Below the pieces are notes generated by a model. The model had not been told where the DNA came from and ran no database searches. It saw only the letters and a program-made list of their open reading frames with translations. 64,000 nt of DNA from Methylobacterium sp. UNC378MF (GTDB lineage: Bacteria; Pseudomonadota; Alphaproteobacteria; Rhizobiales; Beijerinckiaceae), in NCBI RefSeq assembly GCF_900103195.1, contig NZ_FMWU01000014.1:62001-126000 (forward strand). The letters run 5' to 3'. Below, piece after piece: positions 38,966 to 49,024 of this stretch (the first letter of the stretch is position 1; each line of letters opens with the position of its first letter). Made by a program: the position numbers and the translations under genes.

Positions 38966-38993
38966 GTCCACTCCCTGCATACGGGACGCCCTC

Positions 38994-40676
<1,683 letters not shown>

Positions 40677-40762
40677 ACAGGAAGCAGGATAAGCTGTACC
40701 GCCCGGCATTGTGGTCAGCAGGCGTCGGTGGGGGCTTATCCGCTTTCCCATAGGGCTTTCTC

Positions 40763-40788
40763 TGAAGCGGACCAGCGGCTTTCGGCCA
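40763..40788. repeat. Short dispersed repeat (copy 3)
   Basis: TGAAGCGGACCAGCGGCTTT followed by CGGCCA, the same motif as at 27077, 38669 and 57423. Confidence 0.55.
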
Positions 40789-40931
40789 GACTACGTCGCG
40801 CCGATCGCCAACGCATGCAGGACCGGACATTCGGCTTCGCGCCCATCCCGGCCATTCGCTCGCTTCCCGTGGCGTCTCCAAAGCAGACTTGAGCTCACCA
40901 TGAGCTACCATTCTCGCCGCCGTACTTCGGC

Positions 40932-41066
40932 CTGTCCCGTGGTCAGCGGAATGTCGGAGGCGGTCATGCCGATCCGCAGCACGCGCTGCGCCGAAGCGGA
41001 GTTGCTCAGGCTCATCAGGGGGGCGCAGGACAGGATCGCAGATTGCCACTGCAGCGCCGTCCGCAT
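40932..41066 (-). pseudogene. N-terminal remnant of a peptide-type ABC substrate-binding protein
   Basis: Forty-five codons from ATG: a signal-peptide-like start ending SLSNSASAQ, then RVLRIGMTASDIPLTTGQ, the first strand of SBP_bac_5 (oligopeptide/dipeptide binding) proteins. After Gln 45 the frame turns into unrelated sequence. The remaining 500 or so residues are gone, so this is a deletion remnant. Confidence 0.65.
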
Positions 41067-41145
41067 GTCGGGACCTTGATTGTGTGCCGACGTCGGATGC
41101 GCCGGCGGCGACCCCGTCCAGCCAATCGCCAGCCCCGCCTGGGGG

Positions 41146-42309
41146 CTACTGGGCGTAGGGACGCCGCTCACAGCTCAGGAACCGATCGATTCCGAGAACC
41201 CCGGCCGGTTCGTCGTTCAGGTAGCGATGGAAATTGCCCTGGCTGTCGGGAGATCCGGCCAACGCCCGCAGACTGTCCCACTCCTCCGACGCCTGCGCCG
41301 AACCTTGGCTGTCACCCCGACGCATGGTCGATGGCGAACATCCGAAGCTGCGACGGAACAGGCGGTTGAAGTGGGATACGTCCGAGAACCCGCATTCCGT
41401 GGCGACCTCCGTGATGGTCTGCGGCGAGTTCGCCAGGAGCCAGCGTCCATAGAGGACGCGAAGGTCTCGTGAGTATTCCTGGACGCTCTTGCCGACGAGC
41501 TTGCGGAAGACCCGTTCGAGCTGTCGCTTCGACAGTCCCACGGTTTGCGCGATCTTCTCGACCCGCTGAGGCGTGCTGAGGTTCTGCTCGATCAGCAGCA
41601 TCGCCCGGCGGACCCGGTTGTCCTCGACGATCCCGGCGCTCGGCGGCTGGGGCTGAGCCCCGGCCGCGGGACGAGCCCGGTCGGTGACCATAATATGCAA
41701 GCTCTTCTGGGCATGTCCCGGACCAAGGTGCCGGTCGATGAGCCAAGCCCCAAGATCCAGGCTGGCGAGACCGCCCGCGCAGGTGATGAACGGGCCATCC
41801 TCCACGAAGAGTTGGTCCGCGACTGGGATCACATCGTCATGCCGCGCGACGAGATCGGTGAAGTGGTACCAACTCACGCAGCAGCGGCGGCCGCGCATCA
41901 GCCCCGCCTCGGCCAGGGCGATGCCGCCGGTGCAGATGCCGATGAGGCGCACCCCGGCAGAATGGGTCTCTCGCATGAAGGCGAGGGTCCGGGAGTTGTA
42001 TGGCTCCCGGTCGAGCAGTCCGCCAACGACGACGATGTAATCAAACCGGGTCGGATCCGAGAACGTCTCCCAGGGCATCACCTGGATCCCGCAACTCGAC
42101 GTCACCGGCTCCAGGTCCGGGGCCAGCAAGCTCCATGAGCAGCGCTCTGGTCGGCTGCGATCCCCCTCGTCCGCGGAGAGGCGCAGGATGTCGATCAGGG
42201 TCGAGAAGGCCACGAGGGTGAAGTGGGGCAGCAACACGAAACCGAGCGACAGCTTGCGACGGCTCGCCGCCTGCAGGGGTGTGGTCGGCAGTGTCCGGGG
42301 TATGGTCAT
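41146..42309 (-). CDS. GlxA/GbdR-like AraC regulator with DJ-1/PfpI domain
   Basis: A 387-residue regulator. The N-terminal class-I-glutamine-amidotransferase-like domain (about 20-190) shows FDYIVVVGGLLDREP and LIGICTGGIALAEAGLMRGR (nucleophile-elbow Cys). The C-terminal AraC double HTH has KIAQTVGLSKRQLERVFRKL and ITEVATECGFSDVSHFNRLF. GbdR of Pseudomonas, which senses glycine betaine/dimethylglycine, has this architecture. I chose ATG 42309; a TTG at 42360 is an in-frame alternative. It is the last gene of the Liv-type ABC operon on the same strand. Role in N-methyl amine catabolism is inferred from neighbours. Confidence 0.88.
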   Translation of the reverse strand: MTIPRTLPTTPLQAASRRKLSLGFVLLPHFTLVAFSTLIDILRLSADEGDRSRPERCSWSLLAPDLEPVTSSCGIQVMPWETFSDPTRFDYIVVVGGLLDREPYNSRTLAFMRETHSAGVRLIGICTGGIALAEAGLMRGRRCCVSWYHFTDLVARHDDVIPVADQLFVEDGPFITCAGGLASLDLGAWLIDRHLGPGHAQKSLHIMVTDRARPAAGAQPQPPSAGIVEDNRVRRAMLLIEQNLSTPQRVEKIAQTVGLSKRQLERVFRKLVGKSVQEYSRDLRVLYGRWLLANSPQTITEVATECGFSDVSHFNRLFRRSFGCSPSTMRRGDSQGSAQASEEWDSLRALAGSPDSQGNFHRYLNDEPAGVLGIDRFLSCERRPYAQ

Positions 42310-42399
42310 GCCATCCGGTGCGTTTGCCCGGACTGTGATCCGGTCGGCCCCCTGCTGCAAGAGGCGGACCAGGGGCGAGCGAACAGCGGGACGCCGGCG

Positions 42400-43119
42400 T
42401 TAGTGCATAGCGCCGAAATAGGCCCGTTGTAGTTCGGGGTCGTCCCGCAGCGTCGCGGAGGAGCCCTGCGCCAGGATGCGCCCGCCGGATAGGACATAGC
42501 CGTAATGGGCGATCGCTAGGGTCTGGTTCACGTTCTGCTCGACGAGCAGGACCGTGACGCCTGTCGCATTGATCCGGGCGATCACATTGAAATTCTCTTG
42601 CACGAAGAGCGGCGACAGCCCCAGCGAGGGCTCGTCGATCACGAGGAGCTTCGGATCGGTCATCAACCCCCGGCCGATCGACACCATGGCCTGCTCGCCG
42701 CCGGACATCGTCCCGGCGAGCTGACGTGCCCGCTCCGCGAGACGCGGGAAGACGGCATGCACGCCGTCGAGCCGACGCCGGATCTCCCGCTCGGACGACA
42801 CGCGGTAGGCGCCGAGCCGCAGGTTCTCCTCGACGGTCATCTTGGAAAAGATCCGCCGGCCCTCGGGAATGCAGCCGATCCCGAGGCTGACCACATCGTG
42901 CGTCTGCATCCCGTCGAGTTTGCGCCCATCGAAGGAAATGGAGCCCCGGTGCGGCGGTGTGAGACGCAGGATCGAACGGATCAGCGTGGTCTTGCCGGCG
43001 CCGTTCGAGCCAAGGATGCAGGTGATTCGCCCAGGGGCCACCTCGAGGGTAATGTCGTCGAGGACATCGACACGGTCGTAGGTGGTGAAGACGCCGTCGA
43101 TGATCAGGCGCGCGGTCAT
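42400..43119 (-). CDS. livF: Branched-chain/amide-type ABC transporter ATP-binding protein (LivF)
   Basis: A 239-residue cytosolic ATPase. Walker A CILGSNGAGKTTLIRS, signature GTMSGGEQAMVSIGRGLM, Walker B KLLVIDEPSLGLSP and the switch His region (LLVEQNVNQTL). ATG 43119 overlaps the LivG stop (ATGA), so it is the fourth coupled gene of the transporter. It pairs with LivG to drive import. Substrate is set by the binding protein at 46094, and the Liv family also carries urea, amides and other compounds. Confidence 0.92.
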   Translation of the reverse strand: MTARLIIDGVFTTYDRVDVLDDITLEVAPGRITCILGSNGAGKTTLIRSILRLTPPHRGSISFDGRKLDGMQTHDVVSLGIGCIPEGRRIFSKMTVEENLRLGAYRVSSEREIRRRLDGVHAVFPRLAERARQLAGTMSGGEQAMVSIGRGLMTDPKLLVIDEPSLGLSPLFVQENFNVIARINATGVTVLLVEQNVNQTLAIAHYGYVLSGGRILAQGSSATLRDDPELQRAYFGAMH

Positions 43120-43907
43120 GAATGCCCCAGATAGGCTTCGCGGACGGTCGGGTCGGCGGCCACTTCGTGGAAGCGGCCCTCGCAGATCTTGCGGCCGTAG
43201 TTGAGGACGACGCAGCGGTCGGTGATGCGCTCGATCAATCCCATCTCGTGTTCGACGATGATGACGGTCAGATCGCCACGGCTGCGCTGCACGTCGAGGA
43301 TTTCGTCGATGAGCTGGTTGGTCTCGTCGTGGGTCATGCCGGCGGAGGGCTCGTCGAGGAGCAGGATTTTCGGCCGTCCGATGAGGGCCCGGCAGATCTC
43401 GACCCGGCGGCGGTCGATCATGCCGAGGGCGACGGCCGGCTCGTCGAGACGCCGGGCGAGGTCCGGGTTGAACAACCGGGCTAGATCCCGTGCCTCCTCG
43501 GCGAGGGCCGCGACAGTCCGCGCCAGAGTGCGGCGGCGCAGAAGATTGTCGATCACACCCTGCGGTAGACGCTCTTGTGCGCCGAGCGCGATGTTGTCGA
43601 AGACGGAGAGCGGCAGGCACAGACGCGAACGCTGGAAGGTCCGGGCGAGACCGAGCCCGGCGAGCGCGTGGGCGGGCTCGCGGGTGATGTCGCGGCCATC
43701 GAGGACGATGGTGCCGGCCGCCGCCGGGTAGATGCCGCTCGTCACGTTGAAGAGGGTGGTCTTGCCCGAGCCGTTCGGGCCGATCAGACCTAACACCTCG
43801 CCGCGCCGGACCGTCAGGTCGAGGGCGTTGAGGGCGAAGAGGCCGCCGAAGCGGACGGACAGGCCCTCTGCCTCCAGGATCGCGGGGGCTGCCGCCACGG
43901 CGCTCAT
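43116..43907 (-). CDS. livG: Liv-type ABC transporter ATP-binding protein (LivG)
   Basis: A 263-residue ATPase. Walker A LIGPNGSGKTTLFNV, Walker B ILLLDEPSAGMTHDE and the switch HEMGLIERITD. The signature position reads ALGMIDRRRVEICRAL, so the usual LSxGxQ is degenerate, as in some LivG subgroups. The ATG at 43907 overlaps the LivM stop (ATGA) and its own stop overlaps the LivF start. Part of the operon livK-livH-livM-livG-livF. Confidence 0.92.
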   Translation of the reverse strand: MSAVAAAPAILEAEGLSVRFGGLFALNALDLTVRRGEVLGLIGPNGSGKTTLFNVTSGIYPAAAGTIVLDGRDITREPAHALAGLGLARTFQRSRLCLPLSVFDNIALGAQERLPQGVIDNLLRRRTLARTVAALAEEARDLARLFNPDLARRLDEPAVALGMIDRRRVEICRALIGRPKILLLDEPSAGMTHDETNQLIDEILDVQRSRGDLTVIIVEHEMGLIERITDRCVVLNYGRKICEGRFHEVAADPTVREAYLGHS

Positions 43908-45130
43908 GCCTGGCGCCCCGCGACGAGGGTCCGGGTACGGCGGGGCAACAGGCCGCCGGGGCTGAGGACGAGGACGAGGATCACCAACACCGCGAAGAGC
44001 AGAAGCCGGTATTCCTGGATGAATTGCAGCTTCTCCGGCAGCAGAACGACGATCATCGCGGCCGGCAGTACCCCCCAGCGGTTGCCGATCCCGCCTAGGA
44101 TGACGATCGACACCATCATCAGCGAGTCGCCGAGGGTGAAATTGTTGGGGGCGATGAATCCGGTCATCTTGGCGTAGATCGCCCCGGCCATCCCGGCGAG
44201 CACGTTGCCCAGGGTGAAGGCGAGGATCTTCCAGCGGGCGATTCGCAGGCCGAAGACCTGGGCGGCGACCTCGTCGAGCCGCACCGCGTCGAGACGGATG
44301 CCGATCCACGATCGATCAAGGAGACCAACGAGCGCCAGGGCCGCCGCGGTGAGGGCGAGGCAGAGCAGGACGTAGTTGGCGTAGAACGAGAACGTCATGC
44401 CGAACAGGCTGAGGTCGTTCGAGAAGTCCCAGCCGAACAATGTGATCGGCGCGAGCTTCAAGCCTTGCGGACCGCCGAGCATCTCGTTGGCGTCGAGGAA
44501 GACGTTGAACATCACCCCGAAGGCCAGGGTCGTCAGGGCGGCGTAGTGGCCTCGTGTCCGCAGGAGCGGCAGGACAAGGAGCGAGCCGATCGCGACGGCG
44601 ACGGCGCCCCCGAGCAGGATGCCCGCGAGGTCCGGGATGGCGATTCCCTCGGCCTGGCCGAGGGCCGCTGCGGTATAGCCGCCGCAGCCGAGGAAGGCCG
44701 CGGCGCAGAAATTCGAGAGGCCGGCATAGCCGAGCTGGATCGTCAGACCGAGACACACCGTGGCGTAGATCAGCACCGTCGCCAGCATCAGGAGGCCGAA
44801 ATTGTCCTCGCGGAGCACGACGAGGATGCCGAGGCAGGCCGCTACCAGCACGAGCCGCGCCGGCCAGGGATGAGCGGCGGCGCCGCGCTCCACGGCGGCG
44901 ATCACCCGGAACCGGGCGGCGGCGAACCACGCGATCCCGCAGGCCACCAGCGCCGAGAGGACGAGCCTCTGGTCCTCCGCATGGACCAGGAAGGCGACCG
45001 CCCCGGCACAGGCGGCCACGACGACCGCGAAGACCGCGAAATCCGAAGTCCGCCGGGCTCTCACCCCGGCCGCCATCGGCAGTGCGTCCCGGGGGACCTC
45101 GTCTTGGGTGGAGCGGTGGCGCATCAGCAT
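43904..45130 (-). CDS. livM: Liv-type ABC transporter permease (LivM)
   Basis: A 408-residue inner-membrane permease with about ten hydrophobic segments. The conserved stretch LGLTIQLGYAGLSNFCAAAFLG and the coupling region DAVRLDEVAAQVFGLRIARWK, then FTLGNVLAGMAGAIYAKMTG, identify LivM. The N-terminal cytosolic extension (about 45 residues, RHRSTQDEVPRDALPMAAG) is longer than usual; translation may begin at 45124 or further in. Its end overlaps LivG. Pairs with LivH. Confidence 0.92.
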   Translation of the reverse strand: MLMRHRSTQDEVPRDALPMAAGVRARRTSDFAVFAVVVAACAGAVAFLVHAEDQRLVLSALVACGIAWFAAARFRVIAAVERGAAAHPWPARLVLVAACLGILVVLREDNFGLLMLATVLIYATVCLGLTIQLGYAGLSNFCAAAFLGCGGYTAAALGQAEGIAIPDLAGILLGGAVAVAIGSLLVLPLLRTRGHYAALTTLAFGVMFNVFLDANEMLGGPQGLKLAPITLFGWDFSNDLSLFGMTFSFYANYVLLCLALTAAALALVGLLDRSWIGIRLDAVRLDEVAAQVFGLRIARWKILAFTLGNVLAGMAGAIYAKMTGFIAPNNFTLGDSLMMVSIVILGGIGNRWGVLPAAMIVVLLPEKLQFIQEYRLLLFAVLVILVLVLSPGGLLPRRTRTLVAGRQA

Positions 45131-45158
45131 CGGTACGTCATCCGGGCGGGAGGAGAGG

Positions 45159-46070
45159 TCAGACGCGCTCGCTGGCGCGCTCGGCCAGCAGCCCGGTGGG
45201 GCGCCACGTGATCAGGGCGATGACGGCGACGAAGGCGACGACGTTCTTGTATTCGCTGAAGGCCGGCAGGGCGGCGACGACCGCCGTTTGGAGGCCTGCG
45301 AAGAGGTAGCCCCCGAGGATCGCCCCCCAGAGATTGCCGAGGCCGCCCACGATGGCCGCACTGAAGCCGATCACCGCGATCAACAGGCCCATGCCGTAGT
45401 TGATCTCGCTATAGTACAGGCCGGAGATCACCCCCGCGAAGCCCGCCGTCGCCGAACCGAGGGCGAAAGTCAGGGGGACGACACGGAAGAAGTTGACGCC
45501 CATCGTTCGGGCGGTTTCCTGATCCTCCGCCACCGCCCGCATCGCGAGCCCGAAGCGGGTGCGGTTGATGATGTGGTGGACGAGGGCGATGAGCAGGAGC
45601 CCGGCCACGATCAGGATCAGCCCGTCGTAGCGGACGAAGACGCCACCGACCGTCGCCCCCCCAGGTGGCAGCAGGGCGGGGAAGCGCTGCGAATTGGTGC
45701 CGTTGGGGAAGAACAGCCGGATCGCCTCGCGGATCACGGTGCCGACCATCATCGTCATCAGCAGCAGGTTGAGGGGCGGGGCGGAGCGCAGGGGCAGGAT
45801 CAGGAGGCGGGAGATCCCGGCGCCGAGGAGCGCGGCGAGACCTACGGCCGTCGAGACGGCGGCCAGGATCTGCACGCTCGTCGGCAGCCCTGCGGCGGCG
45901 GCGGCAGTCGCCGCGACCAGGGCGCCGAAGGCCCCGAACGTCATCACGTCCCCATGGGAGAACTTGATGACGTTCATCACACCGAAGAAGATCGTGAACC
46001 CCATCGCCACGAGGCCGTAGATCGTCCCCTGCATGAGCCCGTTGAGGACGTACTGGCCGATCGCGCTCAT
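45159..46070 (-). CDS. livH: Liv-type ABC transporter permease (LivH)
   Basis: A 303-residue permease with eight predicted helices. Begins SAIGQYVLNGLMQGTIYGLV, with FTIFFGVMNVIKFSHGDVMT (the family's N-H-G segment) and RAVAEDQETARTMGVNFFRV (coupling helix) and GFSAAIVGGLGNLWGAILGG. ATG 46070 is preferred over the longer open frame because this is the canonical LivH start. It is 23 bp after the binding-protein gene and 28 bp before LivM. Confidence 0.93.
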   Translation of the reverse strand: MSAIGQYVLNGLMQGTIYGLVAMGFTIFFGVMNVIKFSHGDVMTFGAFGALVAATAAAAAGLPTSVQILAAVSTAVGLAALLGAGISRLLILPLRSAPPLNLLLMTMMVGTVIREAIRLFFPNGTNSQRFPALLPPGGATVGGVFVRYDGLILIVAGLLLIALVHHIINRTRFGLAMRAVAEDQETARTMGVNFFRVVPLTFALGSATAGFAGVISGLYYSEINYGMGLLIAVIGFSAAIVGGLGNLWGAILGGYLFAGLQTAVVAALPAFSEYKNVVAFVAVIALITWRPTGLLAERASERV

Positions 46071-46093
46071 CGCATGTCTCCGATCGCTCGGTC

Positions 46094-47257
46094 TCAGCGG
46101 TGCAACAACTTGCGCTTGCCGCTCGCGTACTCGCTGTCCTCCCAGACCACCCACTTTCCGTCCTGCACCACGTACTTCGTGGTGAGCGGCGTGATGTTCT
46201 GGCCGTGGTCGTCGAAGGTGATCGGCCCGACGATCGAGGGCACGTCCTTCACGTCACCGAGCGCCGCGGTGATCTTCGCCCGGTCAGGCCCCACCGCCTC
46301 GATCTTCTGCATCAGCAGGTGGGTGGCGATGTAGGCGAAGGGGCCGTAGGCCTCCGGCGGCTCCCGGTAGCCCGCCGCCTTGTAGTTTTCGGTGAAGGCC
46401 GCGCCGCCGGGCATCTTGGAGAGGGGCGGCGAATCGAAGAAGGTCACGGTGCCTTCGGCGAGATCCGGCCCGACGGCGTTGATGAACGCATCGCCCATGA
46501 TCCCCGAATTGCCTTCGAACTGCGCCTTGATGCCGAGCTTGTCCATCTGGGTCCGCAAGCGCGTTCCCAGCGGCGTGAGGCCGCCGAAATAGATCACCTC
46601 TGGATTCAGCTCCTTGATCTTCGTCAGTTCGGCGCTGAGATCCTGCTGATCGGGCGCGACCGCGAAGCTTCCGAGGATGTTTCCACCGTTTTCCTTGGTG
46701 AACTCGGTGAAATATTTGTTCATCGACTTGCCGTAATCGGTCGAGTCGGCGAATGAGACGAAGGTCTTGTAACCCTTTTCCTTCATGAACTGCGCACCGA
46801 CCCGGTTTTGGCCGATCAGAATGCCGCTCACCCGGTGGATCTCCGGGTATTTGTTGGCATAGGTGATTTCGGGCAGCACAGCCGCCCACACCACCATCGG
46901 CAGCTTGAAGCGGTGGAACACATCGACGGTGGCGATTGCGGTGGCCGAGCAGTAATGCGGCACCGCCGCCGCGATGCTCCGGTCTGAGCCGAGCTTTGTC
47001 ACGACCTGCACGCCGACATTCGGCTTACACTCATCATCCTGGACGACCAGTTCGTACTGGTAGGTGTGGGCCGGATCGGCGTTGAACAGCTTCACGGCAA
47101 GTTCGGCAGAGTTGCGGGCGCCGATTCCGTGCGGAGAGTTCGGACCGGTGAGGGGACCGACGAACGCGATCTTCACCGTGTCCTTGGCCTCGGCCCATCC
47201 TGGAATGAGAAGCGTGCCCGCCACCACCGCGAGGCACCGCCGCATGATCCGACCCAT
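46094..47257 (-). CDS. Liv-type periplasmic substrate-binding protein
   Basis: A 387-residue type I periplasmic binding protein. Signal peptide MRRCLAVVAGTLLIPGWAEA, then DTVKIAFVGPLTGPNSPHGI (the family's first strand) and EVIYFGGLTPLGTRLRTQMD in the second lobe. Probably the first gene of the liv operon, diverging from the dipeptidase gene across about 215 bp. With a GbdR-like regulator at the operon end and an N-methyl amino acid oxidase nearby, the ligand may be an N-methylated amine, not leucine (inference). Confidence 0.9.
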   Translation of the reverse strand: MGRIMRRCLAVVAGTLLIPGWAEAKDTVKIAFVGPLTGPNSPHGIGARNSAELAVKLFNADPAHTYQYELVVQDDECKPNVGVQVVTKLGSDRSIAAAVPHYCSATAIATVDVFHRFKLPMVVWAAVLPEITYANKYPEIHRVSGILIGQNRVGAQFMKEKGYKTFVSFADSTDYGKSMNKYFTEFTKENGGNILGSFAVAPDQQDLSAELTKIKELNPEVIYFGGLTPLGTRLRTQMDKLGIKAQFEGNSGIMGDAFINAVGPDLAEGTVTFFDSPPLSKMPGGAAFTENYKAAGYREPPEAYGPFAYIATHLLMQKIEAVGPDRAKITAALGDVKDVPSIVGPITFDDHGQNITPLTTKYVVQDGKWVVWEDSEYASGKRKLLHR

Positions 47258-47474
47258 TCCGCCTCTCCGTCTGAATTCGAGGGCAGACTAGGCAGCGCGG
47301 CCATAAGCAGACTAGCACGCAAGCGCGCTGGCCCCTGAACGGATGCGCCATCGGTGCCACCGCGGAGCGAGGCGCATGCGTACCGACCCGATGACGGAAA
47401 CGTCCTAGCTGTCGTCCGACGGAAGGGTCGATCAAGGACGACCCAAACCCCGGAAGCCCCAGCGGAGACCGCGC

Positions 47475-48452
47475 ATGCCGTCCGAACTGCACGACCGATC
47501 GATCGTCATCGACGGCCTGATCATCTCTGATTTCGGCCGATCGGTCTTCGAGGACATGCGGAAGGCTGGGCTCACCGCCGCGAACTGCACCTGCTGCGTC
47601 TGGGAGAACTTTACGGAGACGATGCGCAACGTGATGCGCTGGAAAGCGTATTTACGCGACCATACGGACCTGATCACGCAAATCTACACCACCGCCGACA
47701 TACGGGCCGCTAAGGAGGCCGGGAAAACCGGGATCATCCTTGGCTGGCAGAACATCACCGGCATCGAGGACCAGATCGGCTATCTCGGCCTGTTCAAGGA
47801 ACTCGGTGTCGGCATCATCCAGATGGCCTACAACACTCAGAACCTCGTCGGCACCGGCTGCTACGAGAGCCGGGATGGCGGCCTTTCCGATTTCGGGCAC
47901 GATGTGCTGGCCGAGATGAACCGGCTCGGCGTCCTGGCCGACCTCTCGCATGTGGGTCCCAAGACCAGCGAGGACGTGATTGTCGCCTCGAAGCAACGGG
48001 TTGCGTACTCCCACTGCCTTCCGGCCGGGCTGAAGGCGCACCCGCGCAACAAATCCGACGAACAGCTACGCTTCATCGCCGAGCGGGACGGGTTCGTCGG
48101 CGTGACCATGTTCCCGCCCTTCCTCAGGCGCGGGCTGGAATCGACGGTCGACGATTACGTCGAGGCGATCGAGTACGTCCTGAACCTGTGCGGCGAAGAC
48201 AAGGTCGGCATCGGCACCGACTTCACGCAGGGTTACGGCCGGCCGTTCTTCGACTGGATCACACACGACAAGGGCTATGGCCGCCGGCTCACTGATTTCG
48301 GCGAGGTGATCAACCCAGAGGGCCTGCGCACCATCGGCGAGTGGCCGAACCTGACGGCGGCGATGGAGCGCCGTGGCTGGCCGGACGCCCGTATCGAACG
48401 GGTCATCGGCGGCAACTGGGTCGCGCTCCTGCGCGACGTGTGGGGAGCGTGA
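47475..48452 (+). CDS. Membrane dipeptidase (M19) homologue with altered metal motif
   Basis: A 325-residue TIM-barrel protein of the renal dipeptidase family. The usual N-terminal H-x-D metal pair is absent: the start reads IVIDGLIISDFGRSVFEDMR where classical members have DGHNDLP. GIILGWQNITGIEDQIGYLG replaces the E-G segment. The later His in RVAYSHCLPAGLKAHPRNKS and the Asp in KVGIGTDFTQGYG remain. This variant matches the group found beside dgcAB (dimethylglycine demethylase) genes in Pseudomonas (PA5396-like, from memory). It is followed after 5 bp by the V4R-like gene. Function likely a specific amidohydrolase; not a general dipeptidase. Confidence 0.85.
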   Translation: MPSELHDRSIVIDGLIISDFGRSVFEDMRKAGLTAANCTCCVWENFTETMRNVMRWKAYLRDHTDLITQIYTTADIRAAKEAGKTGIILGWQNITGIEDQIGYLGLFKELGVGIIQMAYNTQNLVGTGCYESRDGGLSDFGHDVLAEMNRLGVLADLSHVGPKTSEDVIVASKQRVAYSHCLPAGLKAHPRNKSDEQLRFIAERDGFVGVTMFPPFLRRGLESTVDDYVEAIEYVLNLCGEDKVGIGTDFTQGYGRPFFDWITHDKGYGRRLTDFGEVINPEGLRTIGEWPNLTAAMERRGWPDARIERVIGGNWVALLRDVWGA

Positions 48453-48457
48453 GGACC

Positions 48458-48988
48458 ATGGGCAAGCCGCAGGTCGAGATCCACGTCGACGACGCCACCG
48501 GGCGCTGGTCCGTCGATGCGCTGCCGATGATCCTGGTGCCGCAGCACTTCTTCCTCAACAACCACTTCGCCCTTGAGACGGAGCTGGGGCCCGAACGGCT
48601 GGCCGAGGTGCTGCGGCCCGCAGGCCATCGCTCGGCCTACCATTGGTGCGAGATGGAAGCTGCTCATCACGGGCTGGACGGCCTCGGGGCGTTCCACCAC
48701 TACATGCGGCGCATCACCCAACGCGGCTGGGGTCAGTTCGAGGTACTGGACGTTGATCTTGGCGCTGGCAACGCTTCGGTCCGCCTGCGGAACTCGGCCT
48801 TCGTGGACGAGGAGCGCCGACGCCTCGGCCGCAAGGTCTGCACGATGTTCGCCGCGTGGCTCGAAGGCTCGCTTGAGTACGCGGCGGCGGCCTCGGGCCG
48901 GACGCTGCATCTCCAGGCCCGGGAAGCCTACTGCGCTGCGGAGGGCACACACGACCATTGCCTGTTCGAGGTCACGCCGCGGGTATAG
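48458..48988 (+). CDS. V4R-like (DUF5943) protein
   Basis: A 176-residue protein. The C-terminal part with YCAAEGTHDHCLFEVTPR (Cys-x7-Cys, the metal-type V4R end) and the middle ALETELGPERLAEVLRPAGH, YHWCEMEAAHHGL resemble the 4-vinyl reductase-type ligand-binding fold (DUF5943). In Pseudomonas a homologue (PA5397, from memory) sits between the dipeptidase and dgcA. GAGG precedes ATG 48458. The exact role is unknown; a small-molecule or metal binder in N-methyl glycine catabolism is a reasonable guess. It converges on the oxidase gene 36 bp away. Confidence 0.72.
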   Translation: MGKPQVEIHVDDATGRWSVDALPMILVPQHFFLNNHFALETELGPERLAEVLRPAGHRSAYHWCEMEAAHHGLDGLGAFHHYMRRITQRGWGQFEVLDVDLGAGNASVRLRNSAFVDEERRRLGRKVCTMFAAWLEGSLEYAAAASGRTLHLQAREAYCAAEGTHDHCLFEVTPRV

Positions 48989-49024
48989 GCCCCGGCTCTT
49001 TCCTTTCCCGTGACGCCTTCGGCA

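Larger units (their letters stand above)
40677..41145. other. Worn intergenic region with repeat and ABC-binding-protein remnant
   Basis: Contains a dispersed repeat copy (40763-40788) and the 5' fragment of a binding-protein gene on the minus strand (40932-41066). Nothing else is supported. Confidence 0.5.

Noticed and set aside
38800..38993. T-box leader for the methionyl-tRNA synthetase
   Set aside because: The conserved T-box bulge (TGGNACCGCG-like) is not visible, and a terminator alone does not make a T-box.
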